DNA of 6,207 nucleotides from Acidobacteriota bacterium (GTDB lineage Bacteria; Acidobacteriota; Thermoanaerobaculia; Multivoradales; JAHEKO01): positions 1-6,207 of the forward strand of contig JAUWSP010000180.1 in assembly GCA_030610025.1 (NCBI GenBank), in the 5' to 3' direction. How positions within the stretch are numbered: the stretch's first letter is position 1; the number at the start of each line of letters is the position of its first letter. This document shows positions 1-6,207 of the stretch, one piece after another. Below the pieces are notes generated by a model. That model did no database searches and was not told where the DNA came from. It saw only the letters and a program-made list of their open reading frames with translations. The translations under genes and the position numbers were made by a program.

Positions 1-267
1 CGGCATCTAGCGGAGATCGCCCGCCATCTCAGGCCGTCCTCGCTCGTCGCTCCTCAACAACCTGCAAGGTTGCCTCCGGGGCTCCTCCCTGCGGGTGGCC
101 AGATCTGACAGACGCTTTCCACAATCTGCTCGCGAGGCCAGAAGCAATGCGGGCTAACCTGTTGTGGTAGATTCGTGCTCGCCATTTCGAGGTCAGGCAA
201 TCGCGCGGAGAGCGGCCTCGACCTCCGCAGCCGAAGGCCCCATCTGCACAGTCCGGAGTCTTGAACC
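1..267. other. non-coding leader region upstream of the formate dehydrogenase operon
   Basis: I see no supportable gene here. Two plus-strand frames are open from the left edge, ending at TGA 106-108 and TAG 168-170, but neither gives a recognisable protein. The minus-strand frame over 54-278 has no family features. The first ~110 bases hold several short inverted repeats: GAGAT 13-17 with ATCTC 26-30, and CAACCT 58-63 with AGGTTG 67-72 around a 3-base loop. Further on, GCGGAG 205-210 can pair with CTCCGC 223-228, and GAGGTC 189-194 with GACCTC 220-225; these two stems are mutually exclusive. The region must contain the operon promoter unless transcription comes from further left, but I could not identify convincing -35/-10 or -24/-12 boxes. 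Confidence 0.6.
255..258 (+). promoter_or_regulatory. ribosome binding site of the fused diaphorase gene
   Basis: GGAG lies nine bases before the ATG at 268. An in-frame TGA at 262-264 sits between the two, so translation of the downstream gene cannot begin further upstream. Together these fix the ATG at 268 as the start. Confidence 0.7.
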
Positions 268-1806
268 ATGCAGCCCAAGAAAGCTAGCCGCGAAGAGGTA
301 CTCGAGAAACTCGAGGAGGCTGGAGGACAGCGTATCGGTGTCGCGACGACGGTTCAACGTCAGACTCTGGTACCCGAGGCCGATATCTACGGCGTTGCCA
401 CTTTCTACTCTCTCCTGGCAGAGCCAGAGGCAGGGATTCGAGTCTGTCAGGGTCTGACCTGTCATCTTGGAGAATCCGCGGCCCTCATCAAGGAGCTGAG
501 AACAGCGGGCAAGAAAGCAGTTTTTGCCTCCTGCCTGGGACGGTGCGATCAGGCTCCGGCATTCTGGGACCCTGACGATGAGGGTCCGATCGACAGGGCC
601 CCCTGCTCTCCGACCAGCCCTGATCTGGTCATCGATCTCGAGGCAGCCGATTCCCTGGAGTACGAAGCACTTCGCAGCGCAGCCACCCGAGGCCCAGACT
701 GGGTCCTCGGTGAGCTCGAGAGCTCTGGTCTGACCGGTCGAGGCGGCGCCGGATTCCCCGCCCATATCAAGTGGCAAGCTATCCGCCAGCAGGCGGAGAC
801 GGACCGCTACGTCGTGCTCAACGCCGACGAAGGCGAGCCCGGAACCTTCAAGGACCGCGAGGTCATCCTCCGACGGCCCCACCTCGTCATCGAAGGTTTG
901 GCCATCGCCGCCCAGTGCCTCGAAGCGCAGAACGTCTACGCCTACGTTCGGGGTGAGTTTGGCCGTGTTCGTGCGGCGCTCGAAGACGCACTCCAGGCCG
1001 CCAGGAGCGCCGGCCGCATCGACGACAGGGTCACCTGGCACTTCGTGGACGGTCACGGCGCCTACATCTGCGGTGAAGAGACGGCCCTCCTCGAGGCGCT
1101 GGAAGGCAAGCGAGGCATGCCACGCATGAAGCCACCCTTCCCGGTCGAAAAGGGCTTTCGAGGCAGGCCCACCCTGATCCAGAACGTCGAATCGATCGCC
1201 TGCCTGCCTGGAATCCTCCGTCGAGGCGGTGACTGGTTTCGAGGTGTCGGTCTGACCGAACCGGGTACCAAGCTGTATTGCCTGTCAGGCCACGTGGAAA
1301 ACCCGGGTGTCTACGAGGCCCCCATGGGCACGACCATGCGGCAGCTGCTTGCCATGGCAGGTGGCGTATCCGGCACTCTGAAGGCCTTCTCTCCGGGCGG
1401 CGCTTCGAGCGGCTTCCTGCCGGCCTCCAGCATCGACATCCCCATGGATTTCGGCTCCCTTCGAGCGGCTGGCAGCATGCTCGGCTCGGCGGGTGTCGTG
1501 GTCCTCAACGACACGGTCGACATGGTCCACGCAGCGCTGACCCAGGCAGTCTTCTTCGAAGAGGAATCCTGCGGCCAGTGTTCCCCGTGCCGCATCGGAA
1601 CCCAGATCCTGCGCCAGGCGCTCGAGAGCTACGGTAGCGGGGATCCCGACGCCCTCTCCTACGTCCAAGATGTCGCCTGGGGAATGGGAGAGGCCAGCAT
1701 CTGTGGACTCGGGCAGGCAGCCGCCCTGCCCCTGACAAGCGCCATGAAGTACTTCCCGAGCGAGTTCGGGCTCGAATCGGAAACAGGAGGTAGCACCCCA
1801 TCATGA
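268..1806 (+). CDS. fdhB: NAD-linked formate dehydrogenase diaphorase subunit, NuoE-NuoF fusion
   Basis: This 512-residue protein is the electron-output half of a soluble formate dehydrogenase; it would pass electrons from the catalytic subunit through Fe-S clusters and FMN to NAD+. Residues ~1-125 form a compact NuoE-like domain: YGVATFYS at 41-48, then [2Fe-2S] ligands C60, C65, C89 and C93 (C-x4-C-x23-C-x3-C). The NuoF-like part has GRGGAGFP (157-164) and NADEGEPGTFKDR (185-197) for FMN/NAD binding, GAYICGEETALLEALEG (264-280), a SLBB-like stretch at ~335-385, and the [4Fe-4S] motif C435-x2-C438-x2-C441 with C479. All expected ligands are present. The NuoE helical N-terminus and the inter-cysteine segment are shorter than in respiratory NuoE. 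The stop overlaps the next start (ATGA), implying translational coupling. A hydrogenase or complex I diaphorase has the same fold; the neighbour decides for formate dehydrogenase. The symbol follows the NuoF-like beta subunit of acetogen enzymes. Confidence 0.9.
   Translation: MQPKKASREEVLEKLEEAGGQRIGVATTVQRQTLVPEADIYGVATFYSLLAEPEAGIRVCQGLTCHLGESAALIKELRTAGKKAVFASCLGRCDQAPAFWDPDDEGPIDRAPCSPTSPDLVIDLEAADSLEYEALRSAATRGPDWVLGELESSGLTGRGGAGFPAHIKWQAIRQQAETDRYVVLNADEGEPGTFKDREVILRRPHLVIEGLAIAAQCLEAQNVYAYVRGEFGRVRAALEDALQAARSAGRIDDRVTWHFVDGHGAYICGEETALLEALEGKRGMPRMKPPFPVEKGFRGRPTLIQNVESIACLPGILRRGGDWFRGVGLTEPGTKLYCLSGHVENPGVYEAPMGTTMRQLLAMAGGVSGTLKAFSPGGASSGFLPASSIDIPMDFGSLRAAGSMLGSAGVVVLNDTVDMVHAALTQAVFFEEESCGQCSPCRIGTQILRQALESYGSGDPDALSYVQDVAWGMGEASICGLGQAAALPLTSAMKYFPSEFGLESETGGSTPS
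1785..1791 (+). promoter_or_regulatory. strong Shine-Dalgarno for the catalytic subunit, inside the upstream gene
   Basis: AGGAGGT is a near-perfect anti-16S match, eleven bases before the ATG at 1803. It lies in the last codons of the diaphorase gene, whose TGA (1804-1806) overlaps that ATG. This supports both re-initiation and the chosen start of the selenoprotein. Confidence 0.8.
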
Positions 1807-4574
1807 CTGAGAGTGGATTCGTGATCATCGATGGCAACGAGCTCACCTGCGAAGAGGGTGAGACGATCCTGCAGGCCGCTCGTCGTGCCGAGATCGAGAT
1901 ACCGACACTGTGTCACGACGACCGCCTGACACCGGCAGGCGCTTGTCGAATCTGCCTCGTGGAAATCGAGGGATCCAACCTCATGCAACCGGCCTGTGCC
2001 ACTCGGGTGTCTCCCGGCATGGTCGTTCGGACGGTGACTCCGAGAGTCGACCGCAATCGGCAGTTCATTCTGTCGCTGCACCTGGCCGACACCATCCAAG
2101 ACCGTAATCTCGCCGAGGACAACAGTCCTTCACGCCTCCATGATCTGGCCGAGCGCTACGGGACGTCCGGCCAATGGACCCCGGTGTCCTCTCCAAGACA
2201 GGGTCGACCGTCGGACGACAATCCCTACAACCAGTTTCGGCCGGATCGCTGTATTGCCTGCTCGCTCTGCACCCGGTATTGCGACCAGGTCGAAGCGGTG
2301 AGCGCCATTACCCTGGCCTTCAAAGGCGCCAGGACGACGATCTCCACAGCCGACGAGCGCCCCCTCACCGACACGACCTGCGAGCTCTGCGGCGGTTGTA
2401 TCGACGTCTGTCCGACGGGTGCCATGACCGAAAAGGCGGCGCTGGCGTGGGGCAAGCCTGAGAGAGAGCTCGAAAAAGTCCGCACGACCTGCAACTTCTG
2501 CGGTGTGGGATGCCAGCTAGACCTCAATGTCGACCGGTCCGCAAATCGGGTGGTCAAGGTCACCAGCCCGCCATCGGGCACGACCGTCAATGACGGCAAT
2601 CTTTGTGTCAAGGGACGCTTTGCCAACGACTTCATTCACCACTCCGATCGATTGCAGGAGCCTCTGATCCGAAACGAAGCTGGAGAGCTCGTCCCGGCGA
2701 CCTGGGACGAGGCCCTGGAACGGGTCAGCGAGGGTCTGCTTGGCGTTGCCGAAGAGCACGGTAGCGACGCACTGGCCTTCATCAGCTCGAGCCGATGCAC
2801 AGGCGAGGAGAACTACCTGATGCAGAAGCTGGCTCGGGCGGGGTTTCGAACCCACAATGTCCATCAGTGCGCCGCTACGTGACACGCTCCCACGGTCGCC
2901 GGTCTGGTGACCACCTACGGAGCGGGCGCCATGACCAACTCGATTCCAGAGATCCGCGAGGCGGATTTCCTGTTCGTGATCGGCTCGAACACCACCGAGG
3001 CACACCCCATCATCGCGATGGAGATGAAGCGCGCCGTGCAGCGTGGCGCCAGGTTGGCCGTCGCCGATCCGCGCGCTATCTGGCTGACCGAGATCGCCGA
3101 CTGGCATCTACAGCTCAAGCCGGGCTCCGACGTCTGGCTTCTCAACGCCATGGCCCATGTGATCGTCACAGAGGGCCTCGAGAATCGACAGTGGCTCGAA
3201 GCCAACACCGAGAACTTCGATGCGGTCCGTGAGACGGTCCTTCGCTACTCCCCAGAGGAAGCGGAAACGGTTACCGGCGTGCCCGCCCAGGCCATCCGTG
3301 AGGTGGCTCGCGCCTATGCCTCTACCGAGAAGGCCGGCATCTACTACACGCTGGGGATCACCGAGCACACCTGCGGTACGGACAATGTCTACGCCCTCTC
3401 GAACCTGGTGCTCATGACCGGCCACCTGGGTCTCCGCTCCTCCGGATTGAACCCCCTGCGCGGGCAGAACAACGTTCAAGGCGCCAACGATTCTGGGGCT
3501 TCGCCGGTCTTCTATCCAGGCTACCAGCGGGCCGCCGATCCGGAGGTCAGGGAGAAGTTCGGCGCTGCCTGGGGAGTCGAGCAGAGCGACACCACCGGCT
3601 TGAATCTCAACGAGATGATGAAGGCCATGGGCGACGGCAGACTCCGTGGCCTCTACCTGATGGGCGAAGACATCGTGATCTCGGAGCCCAATGTCGGGCG
3701 GGTCGAGAAAGCGCTCAACGAGCTCGACTTCGTGGTGGTGCAGGACATCTTCTTCAATGAGAGTTGTCGATTTGCCGACGTCGTCCTGCCTGCCGCCTGC
3801 TTTGCCGAGAAGGACGGTGTCTTCACCAACTCCGACCGGCGTGTCCAGCTCGTAAATCGGGCCGTGGAAGCCCCCGGGCAAGCGAGACCCGATTGGGAGA
3901 TCCTGTTGGATGTGATGAAGAGGGTCGGCCTGAAGCAGCCCGAATACTCCGGGCCGTCCGAGATCTACTCCGAGATGGCCTCGCTGGCGCCGAAATTCGC
4001 AGGAATCTCTCATCGCCGAATCGGCAGGGAGGGCGGTCTCCAATGGCCCGTCACGAGTGAGGACGACTCCAGCACCGAGTACTTGCACAAGGACGGCGTG
4101 CTGCGTGGGAAGGGTCTCTTTCAACCCGTTGAATACTCCCCTCCATTCGAGGAAACGGACCCCGAATACCCCTTGATCTTGTCGACCGGACGGACTCTCT
4201 ACCACTACAACGCCGCAACTCAGACGCGCCGCTCGGAGGGATTGACCACGAAACAGCCTGAGGCCTTTGTGGAGATTCACCCGTCCAACGCCCGCAAGCT
4301 GGGAGTCCAGGACGGCCAACTCGTCGACGTGGTCAGTCGGAGAGGCCGCGTGCGCTGCCGAGCCATGATCAGCCGACAGGTCCGCCGCCAGGCAATCTGG
4401 ATGCCGTTCCACTTCCCCGAAGCACGCACCAACTACCTGACGACCGATGCCGGCGACAAAGTCACCGGCACCGGGGAATACAAGGTCTGTGCTGCCAGGA
4501 TCGAGACCGTCGACCAGGCCGCGGCCACTCAGGCCAGTTTTCCAGGATCGTACGCCGCTGCTGTCGAAGGCTAG
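1803..4574 (+). CDS. fdhA: selenocysteine-containing formate dehydrogenase catalytic (alpha) subunit, molybdopterin-dependent
   Basis: This is a single 923-residue selenoprotein that oxidises formate to CO2, or the reverse, at a Mo/W bis-pterin site. The frame is continuous from ATG 1803 to TAG 4572, apart from an in-frame TGA at 2880-2882 read as Sec360. In order: a [2Fe-2S] domain (C37, C48, C51, C65); a segment at ~85-120 that aligns with the usual His-Cys3 cluster region but keeps only H93; two [4Fe-4S] ferredoxin motifs (C150/153/156/160 and C193/196/199/203); the [4Fe-4S] motif of the pterin domain (C230, C233, C237, C268); Sec360-His361 followed by APTVAGL; the RGQNNVQGA motif with Arg553; and a C-terminal dinucleotide-binding domain at ~786-905. 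The Sec-to-Arg distance is 193 residues, as between Sec140 and Arg333 of E. coli FdhF. No export signal is present, so the enzyme should be cytoplasmic. It is translationally coupled to the fused diaphorase. Automated calling would split it at TGA, with a false GTG start at 2907. Confidence 0.95.
2880..2882 (+). other. in-frame UGA selenocysteine codon (Sec360), active-site metal ligand
   Basis: The TGA is in the same frame as both flanking halves. The residues just before it (HNVHQCAAT) and just after it (HAPTVAGL) match the formate dehydrogenase active-site loop, where family members carry either Sec or Cys followed by His. E. coli FdhF has Sec140-His141-Gly-Pro at this place. Sec here would ligate Mo/W, and His361 would assist proton transfer. 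Confidence 0.93.
2885..2924 (+). promoter_or_regulatory. bacterial SECIS element (SelB-binding mRNA hairpin) within the coding region
   Basis: Immediately after the UGA the mRNA can fold into a two-part hairpin. The lower stem is CGCTCC (2885-2890) with GGAGCG (2919-2924), six pairs. An internal loop follows (2891-2893 opposite 2913-2918). The upper stem is GGTCGCC (2894-2900) with GGTGACC (2906-2912), seven pairs including one G-U. The apical loop is GGTCT (2901-2905). Counting the U of UGA as 1, the GGUCU loop occupies 22-26, the same as in E. coli fdhF, and position 17 is U as there. SelB with Sec-tRNA would bind this loop. The structure is a hand fold and was not computed. Confidence 0.88.
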
Positions 4575-4621
4575 ATCAGTCGGCCGTGCTGCACGACCCA
4601 GGAGACATTGGGCCGCCGAAG
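4575..4621. other. short convergent intergenic gap
   Basis: Forty-seven bases separate the stop codons of the catalytic subunit (plus) and the FKBP protein (minus). Only weak stems are visible, such as CGTG 4585-4588 with CACG 4592-4595, and CCCA 4597-4600 with TGGG 4609-4612. There is no T-run on either strand, so I do not call an intrinsic terminator. Confidence 0.6.
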
Positions 4622-5443
4622 CTAATCAATGGAGATCAGCTCGACGTCGAAAACCAGAGTGCCGGCTGGCTTGCCAGGCTCTCCGCCATAGGCCAGCTTC
4701 TCCGGAATCCAGAAGCGCCGCTTTTCTCCCACCACCATCAGCTGCACGCCTTCGGTCCAGCCGGAAATGACCTGCCTTAGACCGAAAGTGGCAGGCCGGC
4801 CGCGGGTCACGGAGCTGTCGAACAACTCGCCGTCGGTGGACCAGCCCGAGTAGTGCACGGTCACCTTGCTGGACTTCTTTGGATGCTCGGTGCCGGTGCC
4901 AACCGTCAGGACCTTGCTAGCCAAGCCCGACTTGCTCACTTCAGCATCGGCCGGTGGTGCGGCGACGTCCGACGGTGCGACAGGGAGCTCCGGAGCCTTT
5001 TGAATCCCGATCAGCTCGACATCGAAGACCAGCATGCCAGCCGGTCTGCCAGGCTGTCCGCCATAGGCCAGCTCCTCCGGAATCCAGAACCGACGCTTCT
5101 CTCCCTCCACCATCAGCTGCATGCCTTCGGTCCAGCCTGCAATGACGCGGTTCAATGGCAAGCCGATAGGCTCGCCACGCATCACCGAGCTGTCGAACAT
5201 CTCTCCATCCGTGGTCCATCCGGTGTAGTGGACCTCGACGATATCGGCGCCTGCCGGGTGCTCGGTGCCGGTGCCGGGCTCCAGGACCTTACTGGCAAGT
5301 CCCGAGTTGGTGACCTCGGCATCGGCTGGTGGGCTCGCCACATCCGAAGGCGCGGGAATTGCGTCTGCTCCCCGGGCGCCTCCACCAGGGATCAGGCTGA
5401 GAACTGCGACGAAAACAACGAAAAGTCCGGTGATGTTTTGCAT
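4622..5443 (-). CDS. secreted tandem-domain FKBP-type peptidyl-prolyl cis-trans isomerase
   Basis: This 273-residue protein would catalyse proline isomerisation during folding of exported proteins. The ATG at 5443 is preferred because it opens directly onto a Sec-type signal peptide: a hydrophobic stretch at residues ~5-19 and a likely cleavage after ARGA near residue 26. A longer frame from GTG 5521 would add a cysteine-rich, arginine-rich extension with no sense as a leader. Two FKBP domains follow, at ~31-148 and ~156-273. Both keep the pocket residues: Y73, F83-D84, V100-I101, W104, Y127 and F140 in the first, and Y198, F209-D210, V225-I226, W229, Y252 and F265 in the second. By position these correspond to the FKBP12 pocket. 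No lipobox cysteine is seen, so it should be a soluble periplasmic or secreted protein. The start has no good Shine-Dalgarno. It lies 96 bases downstream of the polyferredoxin gene on the same strand and may share its transcript. Confidence 0.9.
   Translation of the reverse strand: MQNITGLFVVFVAVLSLIPGGGARGADAIPAPSDVASPPADAEVTNSGLASKVLEPGTGTEHPAGADIVEVHYTGWTTDGEMFDSSVMRGEPIGLPLNRVIAGWTEGMQLMVEGEKRRFWIPEELAYGGQPGRPAGMLVFDVELIGIQKAPELPVAPSDVAAPPADAEVSKSGLASKVLTVGTGTEHPKKSSKVTVHYSGWSTDGELFDSSVTRGRPATFGLRQVISGWTEGVQLMVVGEKRRFWIPEKLAYGGEPGKPAGTLVFDVELISID
4625..4978 (-). repeat. FKBP repeat unit 2 (residues 156-273)
   Basis: This is the second copy of the 118-codon unit and ends at the stop codon. 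Differences from unit 1 concentrate around residues 189-195 (more lysine and serine) and 216-224 (the loop before the VISGW segment). The catalytic-pocket residues are unchanged, so both domains look potentially active. Confidence 0.88.
5000..5353 (-). repeat. FKBP repeat unit 1 (residues 31-148)
   Basis: This is the first of two direct in-frame copies 375 bp apart. Each is 118 codons and they align without any gap. By hand count, 87 of 118 residues are identical, including the linker (PSDVA-PPADAEV) and the FWIPE-LAYGG core. The repeated linker shows that the duplicated unit was linker plus domain. Confidence 0.88.
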
Positions 5444-5539
5444 GATGCGGGCTAACTTACCGCTTTGGGACGATCGGTGCAAACGACACTTCGACCGGCA
5501 ACAGCATCCTGGCGATAGCACCGCTGTCGAGACGGTCCA
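5444..5539. other. 96-base intergenic spacer
   Basis: This spacer separates the stop of the polyferredoxin from the start of the FKBP gene on the minus strand. It has no clear terminator or strong ribosome binding site. It contains the 12-mer ATGCGGGCTAAC (5445-5456), which also occurs at 147-158 in the leader of the formate dehydrogenase operon. Confidence 0.5.
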
Positions 5540-6207
5540 TCAAGCAGTCGGCTGGATCATCTGATTGTCGGGATCTCGGGTCTCACCCACGCTCGAAACA
5601 CGGATCGCGGCACGCTCACCCACCGGGCAGCGATTCTCGCAAAGTCCACAGCCCGTGCACATCGAAGGCTCGATATTGGGCCTCTGAAGGACGATGACAC
5701 TGCCGTTCCTGGGGGTTCTTTCAACCGTCTCGAGCCAGATCGCCTTGGGCGAGGTTGGACACATCTCCTCACAAACGATGCACGGAATGTCCATGGCCCA
5801 GGGCAGACATCGACCTCGATCCACGAAGGCGGTTCCGATCCTGACCTCTGGAGGGCTCCCGATAGCCTGCTTTGCCTCCGCCTCGACCTCGACAAGGGCC
5901 CCGGTCGGGCAGACCTCCATACATCGAATGCAGGACGGCTCACACCATCCGCGCCGCATGGCGAGCACCGGGGTGAACAGTCCCTCGACCCCGGTCTTTC
6001 CCAGGTCCGAGGTGATGACGCCGGTGGGACAAGCCGCCATGCACGCACTGCAGGTGATGCACCGGGCAAGAAAGGCCTCCTCGTGAAGGGCACCTGGTGG
6101 TCGTACAGCGTCATGGGCCCGAGCTTCGAAGCCAGAACCGGAGATCCGCAGCACCGGGGCGATGGCAACCGATCCGAAAGCGGTGGTCAGGAATCGACGT
6201 CGGCCGA
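5540..6207 (-). CDS. Tat-exported polyferredoxin with four [4Fe-4S] motifs, NapG/MauM-like, 5' end cut by window edge
   Basis: This is an electron-transfer protein, probably of the periplasmic face, predicted to hold four [4Fe-4S] clusters. The 221 visible residues begin with a twin-arginine leader, GRRRFLTT followed by a hydrophobic stretch, encoded at 6205-6149; the start codon lies outside the window. Numbering from the first whole codon (G), the clusters are C49/52/55/59, C88/92/95/99 (first spacing x3), C133/142/145/149 (first spacing x8) and C183/186/189/193. Several motifs end in the usual CPTG. This order of four motifs with a stretched third one resembles NapG and MauM ferredoxins of quinol or amine oxidation chains. 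The GTG at 6154 would make a shorter protein lacking the Tat motif and is unlikely. The partner enzyme is not visible and may lie to the right. Electron transfer with the convergent cytoplasmic formate dehydrogenase is not implied, because the compartments differ. Confidence 0.85.
   Translation of the reverse strand, partial: GRRRFLTTAFGSVAIAPVLRISGSGFEARAHDAVRPPGALHEEAFLARCITCSACMAACPTGVITSDLGKTGVEGLFTPVLAMRRGWCEPSCIRCMEVCPTGALVEVEAEAKQAIGSPPEVRIGTAFVDRGRCLPWAMDIPCIVCEEMCPTSPKAIWLETVERTPRNGSVIVLQRPNIEPSMCTGCGLCENRCPVGERAAIRVSSVGETRDPDNQMIQPTA

Noticed and set aside
100..267. Sigma54 or sigma70 promoter for the operon
   Set aside because: No pair of boxes with acceptable match and spacing was found; TAGATT near 168-173 has no -35 partner.
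54..278. Minus-strand ORF of 74 codons in the leader
   Set aside because: It has no family resemblance, overlaps the start of the diaphorase gene, and sits over hairpin-rich DNA.
164..457. Plus-strand ORF of 97 codons overlapping the diaphorase start
   Set aside because: It is arginine/serine-rich composition typical of an off-frame reading and overlaps a well-supported gene.
193..1056. Minus-strand ORF of 287 codons
   Set aside because: It is antisense to the NuoE-NuoF fusion and has no recognisable motif or ribosome binding site.
2880..2882. TGA as a nonsense mutation or frameshift making a pseudogene
   Set aside because: The frame is unchanged on both sides, no other inactivating change is seen over 2.7 kb, the position is the known Sec/Cys active-site residue, and a SECIS hairpin follows at the known distance.
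3108..4412. Long minus-strand ORF of 434 codons
   Set aside because: It lies wholly antisense to the conserved catalytic subunit. It shows no domain pattern and is explained by the G/C third-position bias of the real gene.
2907..4574. A separate gene starting at GTG 2907
   Set aside because: It would lack the active-site residue and cluster domains; the GTG is an internal valine codon inside the SECIS stem.
4575..4621. Bidirectional intrinsic terminator between the convergent genes
   Set aside because: Only 4-bp stems and no T-tract on either strand.
5444..5521. Longer FKBP start at GTG 5521
   Set aside because: It would place a 26-residue Cys/Arg-rich tract before an otherwise normal signal peptide.
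5694..6086. Plus-strand ORF of 130 codons
   Set aside because: It is antisense to the polyferredoxin, whose sixteen cluster cysteines are in register on the other strand.

Overview
The window is GC-rich bacterial DNA with a strong G/C preference at third codon positions. It carries four genes in two convergent pairs. The host must be able to decode UGA as selenocysteine, because the central gene needs this. The Tat-type leader and the Sec-exported FKBP protein suggest a Gram-negative envelope. The sequence alone does not fix the phylum; a myxobacterial/deltaproteobacterial or similar GC-rich lineage is only a guess.

Left edge (1-267): no gene that I can support. The first ~110 bases are rich in short inverted repeats, and a Shine-Dalgarno sequence sits just before the first gene.

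Plus strand (268-4574): a two-gene operon for a soluble NAD-linked, molybdenum- or tungsten-dependent formate dehydrogenase. The first gene is a fused NuoE-NuoF-type diaphorase (FMN, NAD, [2Fe-2S] and [4Fe-4S]). The second is the catalytic subunit, with a ferredoxin-like N-terminus followed by the molybdopterin domain. The genes overlap by ATGA. The main point is that the catalytic subunit is one 923-residue selenoprotein. What looks like two open reading frames (1803-2882 and 2907-4574) is a single frame interrupted only by a TGA at 2880-2882. That TGA lies exactly at the active-site position of formate dehydrogenases. It is followed by a bacterial SECIS-type hairpin whose GGUCU loop has the same spacing from UGA as in E. 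coli fdhF. The subunit has also lost the three cysteines of the His-Cys3 [4Fe-4S] site usually present in this family, while its other cluster sites are intact.

Minus strand (5443-4622 and 6207-5540): a secreted peptidyl-prolyl isomerase made of two near-identical FKBP domains, and upstream of it the end of a Tat-exported four-cluster polyferredoxin of the NapG/MauM type. The ferredoxin gene runs off the right edge. These two genes converge on the formate dehydrogenase operon. They act outside the cytoplasm, so a direct role with the cytoplasmic dehydrogenase is not shown.

Together, formate oxidised at the selenocysteine/molybdopterin site would send electrons through the Fe-S domains to FMN in the fused diaphorase and on to NAD+, or in reverse for CO2 reduction.
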